Of a DNA stretch of 19,391 bases, positions 1-8,793 are shown one piece after another (the stretch's first letter is position 1; each line of letters opens with the position of its first letter). Origin of the DNA: Roseovarius sp. UBA6217 (GTDB taxonomy: Bacteria > Pseudomonadota > Alphaproteobacteria > Rhodobacterales > Rhodobacteraceae); the NCBI GenBank assembly GCA_002421985.1, contig DISF01000015.1:669-20059 (forward strand), given 5' to 3'. Under the pieces are notes generated by a model, which was given only the letters and a program-made list of their open reading frames with translations, had not been told where the DNA came from and made no database searches. Position numbers and translations under genes: made by a program.

Positions 1-561
1 ACCATCCTGCTTGATCTGATGGGCGAGGATGCCGCCAGGATGCCCGAGGCGATGAAGGGCGCGGCGCTGACCTGCATCCTGTCGGACACGCTCGAATTCC
101 GCTCGCCGACCACCACCGCGCATGACCGCGCCGTGGCCGAGAAACTGGCCGCCGATCTGGGCATTTCCATCCCCGACTATGCCGCCGAGATGTTCGCCGC
201 CAAGTCCGACGTGTCGGCCTTTTCCGATGCCGAGCTTCTGCGGATGGATTCCAAGGAATATGAGGTCGGCGGCAAGAAATTCCGCGTCAGCGTGCTCGAG
301 ACGACCGCGCCCGCCATCGTGCTCGACCGCAAGGCCAGCCTGATGGAGAGCATGAAGACCGTGGCCGCCGAGGACGGTGTCGATCAGGTTCTCCTCTTCG
401 TGGTGGATATCCTGAATGAGGAGGCGACGCTTCTGGTGCCGAACGATCTGGTGAAGGCGCTGGCCGAGAAAAGCTTTGGCGCGTCTGTCTCGGGCGATGC
501 CGTGGTCCTGCCCGGAATCATGTCCCGCAAGAAGCAGATCATCCCCAATCTCGCGCTCTGA
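1..561 (+). CDS. ppaC: manganese-dependent inorganic pyrophosphatase (family II), C-terminal part
   Basis: This cytosolic enzyme hydrolyses pyrophosphate to two phosphates and so pulls biosynthetic reactions forward. The frame is open from the first base, so the gene starts outside the window; 186 residues remain of a family usually near 305-310. What is left covers the end of the DHH metal-binding domain and the DHHA2 domain. The near-terminal SRKKQIIP motif is the family II substrate-binding signature, whose Arg and Lys contact pyrophosphate. The segment around LSDTLEFRSPTTTAHD also fits this family, and the protein ends normally in NLAL before TGA. The next gene converges on it. On the plus strand the shared hairpin lacks a U-tract, so termination of this gene is less certain than that of its neighbour. 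Family assignment is firm; the N-terminal half cannot be judged. Confidence 0.93.
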   Translation, partial: TILLDLMGEDAARMPEAMKGAALTCILSDTLEFRSPTTTAHDRAVAEKLAADLGISIPDYAAEMFAAKSDVSAFSDAELLRMDSKEYEVGGKKFRVSVLETTAPAIVLDRKASLMESMKTVAAEDGVDQVLLFVVDILNEEATLLVPNDLVKALAEKSFGASVSGDAVVLPGIMSRKKQIIPNLAL

Positions 562-578
562 GATCGGAACGATCCACG

Positions 579-613
579 AAAAAAGGCCCGCGGGGACACC
601 CCCCGCGGGCCTT
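579..613 (-). terminator. intrinsic terminator of ccrA
   Basis: A perfect 13-bp inverted repeat (583-595 with 601-613, core GGCCCGCGGGG) encloses a 5-base loop. Read on the minus strand it is followed by six U residues (584-579) and lies 20 bases past the ccrA stop. On the plus strand the right arm runs into CTTGTCG, so it would be only a weak terminator for the pyrophosphatase gene. This is the one textbook intrinsic terminator in the window. Confidence 0.88.
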
Positions 614-633
614 GTCGTATCCGGTGCGGATGC

Positions 634-1923
<1,290 letters not shown>

Positions 1924-1944
1924 GCTCCGTCTCCTGTTCGCTAT

Positions 1945-1965
1945 GCCGCGATGCAGAATCGCGGC
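1945..1965 (-). promoter_or_regulatory. perfect inverted repeat in the ccrA leader
   Basis: GCCGCGAT (1945-1952) and ATCGCGGC (1958-1965) are perfect 8-bp complements around a 5-base loop. The repeat ends 21 bases before the ccrA start and 9 bases before its AGGAG. Upstream lies the most AT-rich DNA of the vicinity (about 1994-2040), with three TTGC words on the minus strand (1990-1993, 1994-1997, 2002-2005), so the promoter is probably there. The repeat could be a protein operator or an mRNA hairpin near the ribosome-binding site. Existence is certain; the role is inference. Confidence 0.55.
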
Positions 1966-2046
1966 GCTCTGGGCTTGGGATACGGGCACGCAAGCAATAA
2001 TGCAATAGATCAATCGGGTATTCTGGTAATTTTATGACCGCGCAAT

Positions 2047-2075
2047 CGCAGCAAAATCACCGTTTTTTCGCTGCG
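2047..2075 (-). terminator. possible weak stem-loop spanning the acyltransferase stop codon
   Basis: CGCAGCAAAA (2047-2056) pairs with TTTT-C-GCTGCG (2065-2075), leaving a single bulged C. The acyltransferase stop codon (2059-2057) lies in the loop. There is no U-tract beyond the stem, so this is only a candidate 3' end, or a structure stabilising the 3' end, ahead of the ccrA promoter region. Confidence 0.3.
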
Positions 2076-3433
2076 TCCGCAAAAAAATGGGCGATGGAAT
2101 TGGCGTAATAGGCCACCATCGCCTCTTGCCCCGCCACACTGCGGACCTGCGCGCCGCTTTCCTCGACCATACCGCGTTTGCGCAGCACCCGCAGCCCGAA
2201 ACGCGCCGCATAGCCCAGATCGTCGCGCGGCAAATGGGTATGGGCATGGGGCAGCGCGGCGACCATCGTGGCGACGCTTTCCTCCAGCGCCGCGCGATCC
2301 AGTGCGCCACCTGCCTCGGTCAGGGCCCGCGCCACCAGCGGCACCGGCAGCACCGGCACCACCGCGCCGATCCGCACCATCAGCGCCCGCGCCAACCCGC
2401 GCACCTCACTCACCGGTTCGCTGCGCTGAAATTCCCGCAGCGAGAGCGGCGCGCCGAAACTCACCGCGGCATAGCCATGCCGGTGATAGCGCCCCCGGAG
2501 CCGTAGCCAGACCTGACCCATGATGAACCGCAAAATAACCGAGAGGCGCGCCGGAAACCGCCGCCCGCCCGCCTGCCCCGCCGCCACCAGTAACCGGTCC
2601 TCGAACACCCTGTCGTAATTGATCGCGACCGGCACAAAGACCACGTCGCGCCCGTCCGGCTCGCGCTCTTCGACGAGATACTTGAGCAACCCCAGCTTGG
2701 GGGGCTGCAAGGCCCCCGTCAGGCTCAGGCCCCCTTCGGGAAACATCGCCTGCGTGACACCGCCATCGGTTGCCATGCCGACATAGCGTGCCAGCACCCG
2801 GCGATACAACTCCCCGCGCGAGCGGCGGCGGATGAAATAGGCCCCCGTCGCCCGGATCATCCGCGACAGCGGCCAGACCCGCGCCCATTCCCCCACCGCG
2901 TAAGAGAGCGCCGAGCGTTCCGCCGCCAGCCATGTCACCAGCACGTAATCCATATTGGAGCGATGGTTCATCACGAAAACCACCGTCGCCTCGGGATCGA
3001 TCCTGCGCAGCGCGGCCTCGTCGAAATGCCCCAGCCGGACACGGTAGAGCGATTGGCTGAGGAATTTCGCCACGCGGATGGCGAAACCGAAATAGAGGGT
3101 GGCGCTGAAACTCGGGACGATCTCGCGCGCGTAGCGGCGGGCGCGCTCGAAAGCGACGTTCTCGGGGATACCCTCGGCGCGGGCATGGGCGACGATGGCG
3201 CGGCTCACCTCGGGGTCATAGATCAGCCGCTGGATCATGTCATGCCGCCGCGCCAGCTTGAACGGCTCGATGGGCCGCTCCAGCCGCTCATTCAGCTTTG
3301 CCACCGCCCGTTCCAGCCTGCGGCGAAAGAACCAGCGCACCGAGGGAAACAGGAAATGCGACGCGAAAGTGACGGCGGCAAAACCCACCAGAACCACCAG
3401 CGCCCAGAGAGGCATATCGACCGTCCGTGTCAT
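2057..3433 (-). CDS. PlsB/PlsC-superfamily glycerolipid acyltransferase
   Basis: It is predicted to transfer an acyl chain to glycerol-3-phosphate or a lysophospholipid at the inner membrane. The 458-residue protein begins with a hydrophobic segment (about residues 8-30) followed by an Arg-rich stretch, as in a single membrane anchor. The acyltransferase core shows HRSNMD (157-162, the catalytic H-x4-D), GAYFIRR (197-203) and FPEGGLSLTG (231-240). These resemble PlsB and DHAP acyltransferases more than the short PlsC proteins, but it is far shorter than E. coli PlsB (about 800 residues). The acyl acceptor cannot be fixed from sequence. The start is uncertain: the ATG at 3433 has no clear Shine-Dalgarno sequence. 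The ATG at 3415 follows ACGGACGG and is a reasonable alternative, while the ATG at 3478 adds a stretch that looks non-coding. It is transcribed towards ccrA. Confidence 0.85.
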   Translation of the reverse strand: MTRTVDMPLWALVVLVGFAAVTFASHFLFPSVRWFFRRRLERAVAKLNERLERPIEPFKLARRHDMIQRLIYDPEVSRAIVAHARAEGIPENVAFERARRYAREIVPSFSATLYFGFAIRVAKFLSQSLYRVRLGHFDEAALRRIDPEATVVFVMNHRSNMDYVLVTWLAAERSALSYAVGEWARVWPLSRMIRATGAYFIRRRSRGELYRRVLARYVGMATDGGVTQAMFPEGGLSLTGALQPPKLGLLKYLVEEREPDGRDVVFVPVAINYDRVFEDRLLVAAGQAGGRRFPARLSVILRFIMGQVWLRLRGRYHRHGYAAVSFGAPLSLREFQRSEPVSEVRGLARALMVRIGAVVPVLPVPLVARALTEAGGALDRAALEESVATMVAALPHAHTHLPRDDLGYAARFGLRVLRKRGMVEESGAQVRSVAGQEAMVAYYANSIAHFFADAAKKR

Positions 3434-3517
3434 CGCGCCAGATAAGCAGGGAACGCCGCCATGGTAAATGCCCGGCATGGCCGCGCGCGCCCTCCCCCGG
3501 CTTGGATTGAGGATGAC

Positions 3518-3556
3518 GGGGGGAGCGGGCAGCCCCGCTGCCGGGCCAGGCCCCCC
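3518..3556 (-). terminator. possible compound stem-loop downstream of the ABC importer operon
   Basis: Within the 287-base gap between the acyltransferase and the last importer gene, GGCAGC (3528-3533) pairs with GCTGCC (3537-3542) around CCC. G and C runs on either side (3518-3523 and 3551-3556) could extend the fold. No U-tract follows on either strand. It is placed to be the 3' end of the importer transcript, but that is inference. The rest of the gap shows no promoter or gene I can support beyond a doubtful 30-codon frame at 3624-3716. Confidence 0.3.
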
Positions 3557-3720
3557 GCCCCCTTGCTGCCGGAGATGCCAGCAGGCACAAGACCCGTGTC
3601 ACGGCAAGAGGCCGTCGGAGTGGATGCGCAAAAACGCAGTCGCGCCGCTCGTCACCGGTGGCGAGAGCCTTGGCGTCACGCCCACAGCCGTGATGGTTTA
3701 CGCCTTCGTCCGCTGACCGC

Positions 3721-4572
3721 TCAGGCGCGGCGCTGGAACGCGATCACGACCAGCGCCAGCAGCGACGAGCCGAGCATCAGCAAAAGCGAAACCGCGTTCA
3801 GAAGCGGCGTCGAGCCCTCCTTGAGCCGATCAAACATCGCGATGGTCAGCGGCGCGTCAGAGCCGACCAGCATCAGCGTGGTGTTGAAATTCTCGAAACT
3901 CATCAGGAACGCCACCACCAGCGCGCCCACCAGCGCCGGCACGAGAAACGGGAGCGTCACCGTGCGCACCGCCGTCAGCCGGCTGGCCCCGAGATTCATC
4001 GCCGCTTCCTCCAGCGAGCGGTCGAATTTCTGCAACCGCGCCGAGATGACCAGCGTCGTGATCGTGGCGATGAACGAGAACTGCCCCAGGATCACGAGCG
4101 TGAGGCCGGGCCGCAGCGCCTGAATATCGCGCTGCGCCACCTCCCAGAGCCCGTTGGCGACGGTGGAGGAAAACACCAGGATCGAAATGCCCAGCACGAT
4201 CCCCGGAATCACCAGCGGCAGCAGCATCAGCATGTAAAGCAGGCCCTTGCCCCGAAACTCGTAGCGGTTGAACAGGAACGCATTCGACAGCCCCACCGCC
4301 ACCGCCAGCACCGACACGCACAGCGCGACAAAGGCAGAGGTGCCGGCGGCGCGCAGGATCGGGCGCTCGTGGAACACCCCGAGCCGGGGCCGCGCATCGC
4401 CAAGGAACCAGTCCCAAGTAAAGCCCTGCCAGGGCAGCGAGGGAAACTGGCTGTCATTGAAGGCAAAGACCGCGACCACCGTCAGCGGTAGCGCGAGATA
4501 GACAAAGAACAGCCCGACATAGGCCCCGTAGGCCAGCCGGATCGCGCGGGATCGGGGGATGGTGGGGATCAT
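3721..4572 (-). CDS. ABC transporter permease, PotC-like (polyamine/iron-type importer)
   Basis: This is the second inner-membrane subunit of a type I ABC importer. The 283 residues contain about six hydrophobic segments, starting with one at about residues 15-36, and the internal LLYMLMLLPLVIPGIVLGIS stretch. The cytoplasmic EAA loop that contacts the ATPase is EEAAMNLGASRLTAVRTVTL, carrying the conserved G. The fold is that of PotC/PotI and related permeases. It is the last gene of the operon; its GAGGGGG ribosome-binding site overlaps the stop codon of the upstream permease, only 13 bases away, which suggests coupled translation. Substrate cannot be read from a permease. Polyamine is the default for this family, though close relatives carry other organic cations or ferric iron. 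Confidence 0.93.
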   Translation of the reverse strand: MIPTIPRSRAIRLAYGAYVGLFFVYLALPLTVVAVFAFNDSQFPSLPWQGFTWDWFLGDARPRLGVFHERPILRAAGTSAFVALCVSVLAVAVGLSNAFLFNRYEFRGKGLLYMLMLLPLVIPGIVLGISILVFSSTVANGLWEVAQRDIQALRPGLTLVILGQFSFIATITTLVISARLQKFDRSLEEAAMNLGASRLTAVRTVTLPFLVPALVGALVVAFLMSFENFNTTLMLVGSDAPLTIAMFDRLKEGSTPLLNAVSLLLMLGSSLLALVVIAFQRRA

Positions 4573-4585
4573 GTCGCGCGCCCCC

Positions 4586-5443
4586 TCATCCCATCGTCTC
4601 CTTCAGCGTGCGCCCGGTCAGCCGCAGCATCCCCCAGACAATGAGCGACGACAACGCCAGCAGCAAAAAGCCGAACGCCGCCCCCAGCTCCCAGTTGAAG
4701 CGCACGATGAACTGCGAATAGATCAGCTCGGTGAACCACAGGCTGTCCTTGCCGCCCAGCATGGTCGGCGTGAGGTAATTGCCAAGGCTGAGCATGAACA
4801 CCACGATGCAGCCGGACACGATCCCCGGTGCCGCATGGGGGATGACGATCTCGCGCATCACGGAAAACCCGTTGCCGCCCAGATCATAGCCCGCCTCGAT
4901 CACCGCATCGTCAAGGCTTTCGAGCGTGGTGACAAGCGGCACCACCATGAACAGCATCGAGGTATAGACCAGCCCGATCATGATCGCGGCATCGTTATAG
5001 AGCATCTCCACCGGCCGGTCCGCCAGCCCCGCCCATTGCAGCAGGGTCGAGACCAGCCCGGTCTCGCGCAAGAGGATCATCCAGCCGAAGGTGCGCACCA
5101 GTTCCGAGACATAGAACGGGATGAGGCACAGCACGAACAGCACCGCCTGCACCCGCCCCCTGGCGATCTTGGCGATGTAATAGGACACCGGAAAGGCGAT
5201 CACGAGCGTGATGACCGTTGCCAGAACCGACATCACGGCGGTGCGCAGAAAGGTCCGCAGATAGAGCGGCTCTTGAAAGAAGGTGAGGTAATTGGCGGCG
5301 CTGGTCTGGTATTCCCGCACGCCCACGCGCTCGCGGATCGACACCAGGAACATGTCGATATGCGGGATGATGATGAGCAGCGACAGCCACAGCAAGAGCG
5401 GCGTCAAGAGCAGGATGAAGCCCAGTTTGGTGCCCGCCCGCAT
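4586..5443 (-). CDS. ABC transporter permease, PotB-like
   Basis: This is the first inner-membrane subunit of the importer, 285 residues with about six transmembrane segments. The first (LGFILLLTPLLLWLSLLIII, residues 7-26) is followed by a periplasmic region beginning with the PHIDMFLVSIRER motif typical of PotB/PotH proteins. The EAA loop is IEAGYDLGGNGFSVMREIVI. I chose the ATG at 5443: the ATPase gene's stop codon ends at 5445, one base before it (TGAAATG), so the two are almost certainly translationally coupled. Open frame continues upstream to 5524 but only inside the ATPase gene and without transmembrane character. It would pair with the PotC-like subunit to form the translocation pore. 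Confidence 0.93.
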   Translation of the reverse strand: MRAGTKLGFILLLTPLLLWLSLLIIIPHIDMFLVSIRERVGVREYQTSAANYLTFFQEPLYLRTFLRTAVMSVLATVITLVIAFPVSYYIAKIARGRVQAVLFVLCLIPFYVSELVRTFGWMILLRETGLVSTLLQWAGLADRPVEMLYNDAAIMIGLVYTSMLFMVVPLVTTLESLDDAVIEAGYDLGGNGFSVMREIVIPHAAPGIVSGCIVVFMLSLGNYLTPTMLGGKDSLWFTELIYSQFIVRFNWELGAAFGFLLLALSSLIVWGMLRLTGRTLKETMG

Positions 5444-5444
5444 T

Positions 5445-6563
5445 TCAGCCCGCCCCCGGCACAGGACCGGCCCCGGCGGCAAAGCAATTGCCCTGCGCGC
5501 CCGACCATCCGATATGCAGAGCATCGCCGCGGCTCAGGGCGGCGAACTCGCCCGATTGCGGCAGGGCCACCTCGATCTCCTCGCCGCCCGCGTCGGGCCG
5601 CACCAGAACCCGGCTCGCCGCGCCGTTGAACAGAAGCGCCGTCACCCTGCCCTGCATCCGGTTGTCGAACGCTGCGATGCCGTTTGCGTCATGGGCCACG
5701 CGGATCGCCTCGGGGCGCACGTAGATCTCGGCCCGGTCGCCCGCGCGCAAGGCGCGCCCATGCCGCGCGCCGCGCATCACGATGCCGTTTTCGGTGCGCA
5801 GATCCAGCGCATCGCCCTCGACCCGCTCCACCCGGCCCTGCCAGCGGTTGGTATCGCCGACAAACCCGGCGACGAACGCGGTTTCGGGGCGAAAGTAAAG
5901 CTCTTGCGCGGTGCCCACCTGCTCGAACACGCCCGCGTTCATCACCGCGATCTGGTCCGACATGACCAGCGCCTCGGACTGGTCATGCGTGATATAGACA
6001 AAGGTGGTGTCGAACGCCGCCTGAAGCGATTTCAGCTCGACTTTCATGCGCTCGCGCAGCTTGAGATCGAGCGCGCCCAGCGGCTCGTCGAGCAACAGCA
6101 CATCGGGCTCCAGCACCATGCAGCGCGCGATGGCCACGCGCTGTTTCTGGCCGCCCGACAACTCATCCACCTTGCGGGTGTTGATGCCGGGCAGGCCGAT
6201 CCGGTCAAGCACCTCGTCCACCTTGCGGGTGATTTCGGCGCGGCCCATGCCCTTGCGCCGCAGCCCATAGCCGATATTCTGCTCGATATTCATCATCGGG
6301 AACAGCGCGAGGTGCTGAAACACCATGTTCACCGCCCGCTTGTTGGGCGGCACGTCGAGCACCGATTTGCCCTTGATGCGGATATCGCCGGATGTCGGCG
6401 CGAGGAAGCCCGCGATCATCCGCATGATCGTGGTCTTGCCGCAGCCCGACGGCCCGAGGATCGAAAAGAACGACCCGGCGGGCACGGCAAAGGACACGTT
6501 ATCGACGGCGCGCATATCGCCGAACTGCTTGGTCAGCGCGCTGCATTCAAGATCGGGGATCAT
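5445..6563 (-). CDS. ABC transporter ATP-binding protein, PotA-like
   Basis: This cytoplasmic ATPase powers the importer. In the 372 residues the motifs occur in order: Walker A GPSGCGKTT (37-45), Q-loop Q83, signature LSGGQKQR (135-142), Walker B LLLDEP (156-161), D-loop ALD (164-166) and H-loop H193. All catalytic residues are intact. The C-terminal 130 residues or so form a TOBE-type regulatory region, as in PotA and other CUT1/polyamine/iron importers. The ATG at 6563 directly precedes the conserved beginning of the nucleotide-binding domain, but its ribosome-binding site is weak (only GTGGA upstream). Together with the stable hairpin 23 bases upstream, this suggests lower expression than the binding protein. 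Substrate is not deducible from this subunit. Confidence 0.95.
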   Translation of the reverse strand: MIPDLECSALTKQFGDMRAVDNVSFAVPAGSFFSILGPSGCGKTTIMRMIAGFLAPTSGDIRIKGKSVLDVPPNKRAVNMVFQHLALFPMMNIEQNIGYGLRRKGMGRAEITRKVDEVLDRIGLPGINTRKVDELSGGQKQRVAIARCMVLEPDVLLLDEPLGALDLKLRERMKVELKSLQAAFDTTFVYITHDQSEALVMSDQIAVMNAGVFEQVGTAQELYFRPETAFVAGFVGDTNRWQGRVERVEGDALDLRTENGIVMRGARHGRALRAGDRAEIYVRPEAIRVAHDANGIAAFDNRMQGRVTALLFNGAASRVLVRPDAGGEEIEVALPQSGEFAALSRGDALHIGWSGAQGNCFAAGAGPVPGAG

Positions 6564-6585
6564 AGGGGTATTCCACGCATCAAAG

Positions 6586-6615
6586 CGGCGGCACCCCGCG
6601 CACGGGATGCCGCCG
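6586..6615 (-). promoter_or_regulatory. intercistronic hairpin between binding protein and ATPase genes
   Basis: CGGCGGCA (6586-6593) pairs perfectly with TGCCGCCG (6608-6615). After one C-A mismatch, CCCG (6595-6598) pairs with CGGG (6603-6606) around a CGCA tetraloop, giving 12 base pairs in all. It begins 17 bases after the binding-protein stop and ends 22 bases before the ATPase start. On the minus strand only a short TTTG follows, so it is not a clear full terminator. In known ABC importer operons such hairpins protect the binding-protein mRNA from 3' decay or cut read-through, giving excess binding protein. That role here is inference. Confidence 0.65.
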
Positions 6616-6632
6616 GATGGGACATATCGGGC

Positions 6633-7706
6633 TCAGTTGGCGGCCTTGACCCGGTCGAGCACGCCGCCCTCGATCGCCTCGAGCCCGGCAGGCACCGGCG
6701 GATACCACTTGATGTTGTCCACCGCCTCGGGCGGAAAGGACGCCTGATAGCGGGCCTTGAGCGCGTCATCGGCAAAGGCATCGGCCCCTTTCGACGCGGT
6801 GAAATTGCCCGCCGTCGCGGTTATTTTCGCCGCGATCTCGGGCCGCATGACAAAGTTGATCCAGGCATAGGCGGCCTCGTCGGCCTGTCCCTTGGCGGGC
6901 AGGGCGAAGGTGTCGATCCAGCCCAGCGCGCCCGAGGCAGGCGCGACAAAGGTCACGTCGGGATTGTCGGCGTTGAGCTTCCAGCCGCCGGTATCCCAGG
7001 CCATCGCGGCGACAACCTCGCCCGAGCGCACGAGGTTCATCAATTCGTCACCGCCGCCCCAGTAGGTCTTGACGTTGGGCTTGCACTCGATGAGCTTCGC
7101 CTCGACCTTCTGCATGATATCGGTGTAGGCTGCCTCGTCGCCATAGGCAGCGAACGGGTCCATCCCCATCGCGAAGGCAAAGCCAATCAGCGTCGGGCGT
7201 TTCAGGCGATACGACACCTTGCCCGCCACCTCGGGCGCGCAGAGGTCGGTATAATCCTTGACCCCCGCCGCCTTGGATGTATCCACCACCAGCCCCGAGG
7301 TGCCCCAGACATGCGGCACGCCGTAAACCTCGCCGCCGACGGTGGTGTTGGTCATCGTCGCCTCGAGCATCGAGGGGATGAATTGCGACTGGTCGATCTG
7401 CGACATGTCGATCGGCTTGTAGATGCGGAATTCTTCCTGCGGGCCGGCGATCCGGTCCTGGCTGGGCTGCGCGAGATCGAACCCGCCGCCCGCCGTGGCG
7501 CGCAGCTTGGCGATCATTTCCTCGTTGTTCGACAGCGTCACCTCGACGGTGTGGCCGGTCTCGGCCTCGAACATGGCAACAACGTCCTCGGGCGCATAGC
7601 CGCCCCAGGTCAACAGCCGCAACGTGTCGGCACCTGCCGTCTGGGCCAGGCCCGCCACGGCCATGCCGATCACGGTCGACAGAATCCGGGCTTTCGTATT
7701 GCTCAT
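6633..7706 (-). CDS. extracellular solute-binding protein, PotD/PotF-like
   Basis: This is the periplasmic receptor that captures the substrate and delivers it to the permeases. The 357-residue precursor has a Sec signal peptide: a basic start (NTKAR), a hydrophobic core (ILSTVIGMAVAGLA) and a probable cleavage at AGA-DT between residues 26 and 27. The mature protein opens with LRLLTWGGYAPEDVV, the usual start of PotD-family two-lobed binding proteins. Other typical segments are GVPHVWGTSGLVVDTS and AAMAWDTGGW. I preferred the ATG at 7706, which has GGAG 9 bases upstream, over the ATG at 7721, which has none. It is first in the operon, as is common for the most abundant component. The substrate could be putrescine or spermidine or a related compound; ligand residues were not aligned. 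Confidence 0.93.
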   Translation of the reverse strand: MSNTKARILSTVIGMAVAGLAQTAGADTLRLLTWGGYAPEDVVAMFEAETGHTVEVTLSNNEEMIAKLRATAGGGFDLAQPSQDRIAGPQEEFRIYKPIDMSQIDQSQFIPSMLEATMTNTTVGGEVYGVPHVWGTSGLVVDTSKAAGVKDYTDLCAPEVAGKVSYRLKRPTLIGFAFAMGMDPFAAYGDEAAYTDIMQKVEAKLIECKPNVKTYWGGGDELMNLVRSGEVVAAMAWDTGGWKLNADNPDVTFVAPASGALGWIDTFALPAKGQADEAAYAWINFVMRPEIAAKITATAGNFTASKGADAFADDALKARYQASFPPEAVDNIKWYPPVPAGLEAIEGGVLDRVKAAN

Positions 7707-8089
7707 CGCTTCATACTCCATTTTGCGCGTTTATGTTCGTGGATTGGGGCCAGCTTGGGCCTTTTTCTCGCACGCAGTCAAATTGTTTTTGGCATCGGCA
7801 TATGACGCGTCTGTAAACGGGCACGGGGAATGACGCCACATAAGCCACAATCGCCCCGCGCCGCGCAGGGGCGGGGACTCGGCCGGTGCCGAAGATACCG
7901 CTTTGCGGGCTGGGCTTTGTCTGCGGCGGGCGCATCCCGAGGGCGGCCCCGCGCGACCGGGCAGACAATGGCCGAACGTGGTGAGGCGAGTGCAACGCGC
8001 TGAAGCGCGCGTTCAAGACACACTGCGCAACACGGGTTCAACCGGGCATTCGCCGCGCGTTCCCTTCAGGCCAAACCCCGCCGCCCGCG
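7707..8089. other. 383-base non-coding gap with several inverted repeats
   Basis: This lies between the start of the importer operon and the end of riboflavin synthase. No frame here shows plausible codon use, domains or a ribosome-binding site. It contains four inverted repeats. CGCCCC/GGGGCG is at 7852-7857 and 7868-7873. TCGGC/GCCGA is at 7879-7883 and 7888-7892. TTGTCTGC/GCAGACAA is at 7917-7924 and 7961-7968, with GGGC/GCCC nested at 7928-7931 and 7946-7949. AACGCGC/GCGCGTT is at 7994-8000 and 8007-8013. It probably holds the riboflavin synthase 3' end and the importer promoter; a small RNA is possible but unproven. Confidence 0.5.
7776..7781 (-). promoter_or_regulatory. candidate -35 element of the importer operon
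   Basis: On the minus strand TTGACT occurs 70 bases before the binding-protein start, in locally AT-rich DNA. No convincing -10 hexamer lies at 16-18 bases, so this is only a pointer to where the promoter may be. Confidence 0.25.
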
Positions 8090-8677
8090 TCACCCCGCCT
8101 CGGCGAGCCGCGCGACATAGCGCGCCAGCGTGTCGATCTCGAGGTTGATCCGGTCGCCCACCGCCACCTCGCCCCATGTCGTCACCTGCATGGTGTGGGG
8201 GATGAGATTGATACCGAACGCCGTCCCCGCCACATCGTTCACGGTCAGCGAGGTGCCGTTGAGCGCGACTGACCCCTTGGGCGCGATGAACCGGGCAAGC
8301 CCCTCGGGCGCGCGCAGGGTGATGCGGGTGCTGTCACCCTCGGGCACCATCGCGACCACCTCGGCCAGCCCGTCGATATGGCCCGACACGATATGCCCGC
8401 CCAATTCGTCGCCCACCCTCAGGGACCGCTCCAGATTGACGCGCCGCCCCTCGGCCCAGGCCCCGAGATTGGTCTTGGACAGCGTCTCGGCCGAGATATC
8501 CACGTCGAACCAGTCGGGGCCAAGCGCCACCACCGTCAGGCACGCCCCGTCGCAGGCGATGGAGGCCCCCATCGCGATGGTGCGGGTGTCATAGCCGGTG
8601 CCAATGCGCGCGCGCATGTCGCCACGCTGCTCGACCGCGCGGATATGGCCGATATCGGTGATGATCCCCGTAAACAT
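8090..8677 (-). CDS. ribE: riboflavin synthase, alpha subunit
   Basis: It dismutates two 6,7-dimethyl-8-ribityllumazine molecules into riboflavin and a pyrimidine product, the last step of riboflavin synthesis in the cytosol. The 195 residues hold the two tandem lumazine-binding barrels. The first starts MFTGIITDIG and contains GASIACDGACLTV (37-49). The second carries GGHIVSGHIDG (93-103) and GSVALNGTSLTV (135-146). The protein ends with the trimerisation helix region DTLARYVARL. The ATG at 8677 begins the conserved N-terminus and has AGGGGA about 6 bases upstream; the in-frame ATG at 8746 adds a non-conserved stretch. It is not followed by ribBA or ribH here and is divergent from the capsule cassette. 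I see no FMN riboswitch in its short leader. Confidence 0.95.
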   Translation of the reverse strand: MFTGIITDIGHIRAVEQRGDMRARIGTGYDTRTIAMGASIACDGACLTVVALGPDWFDVDISAETLSKTNLGAWAEGRRVNLERSLRVGDELGGHIVSGHIDGLAEVVAMVPEGDSTRITLRAPEGLARFIAPKGSVALNGTSLTVNDVAGTAFGINLIPHTMQVTTWGEVAVGDRINLEIDTLARYVARLAEAG

Positions 8678-8793
8678 GCGCTGTCCCCTGTCGTTCGCCT
8701 GACTGAGCCAAGGGCCTAGCGCCGCCGCCGCCCCAAGACAAGACAAGGCGCGGGAAATGGCTTAATTTCGTCGGAATTTTTCGCTAAGGGGCA

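Noticed and set aside
1924..2013. Upstream in-frame ATG of ccrA at 2013
   Set aside because: It lacks a ribosome-binding site, the added residues are unlike the family, and the region contains the AT-rich promoter-like DNA and the leader hairpin.
5292..7805. 837-codon plus-strand open frame opposite the importer operon
   Set aside because: It is antisense to four well-supported importer genes and has a low-complexity His/Arg/Ala-rich translation, as expected from GC-skewed codons.
8028..8048. tRNA T-arm-like GGGTTCAACC
   Set aside because: No acceptor stem, anticodon arm or CCA context surrounds it; it is just a short palindrome.
8678..8790. FMN riboswitch upstream of ribE
   Set aside because: The leader shows none of the conserved RFN-element blocks I know and is mostly a GGC-repeat run plus a ribosome-binding site.
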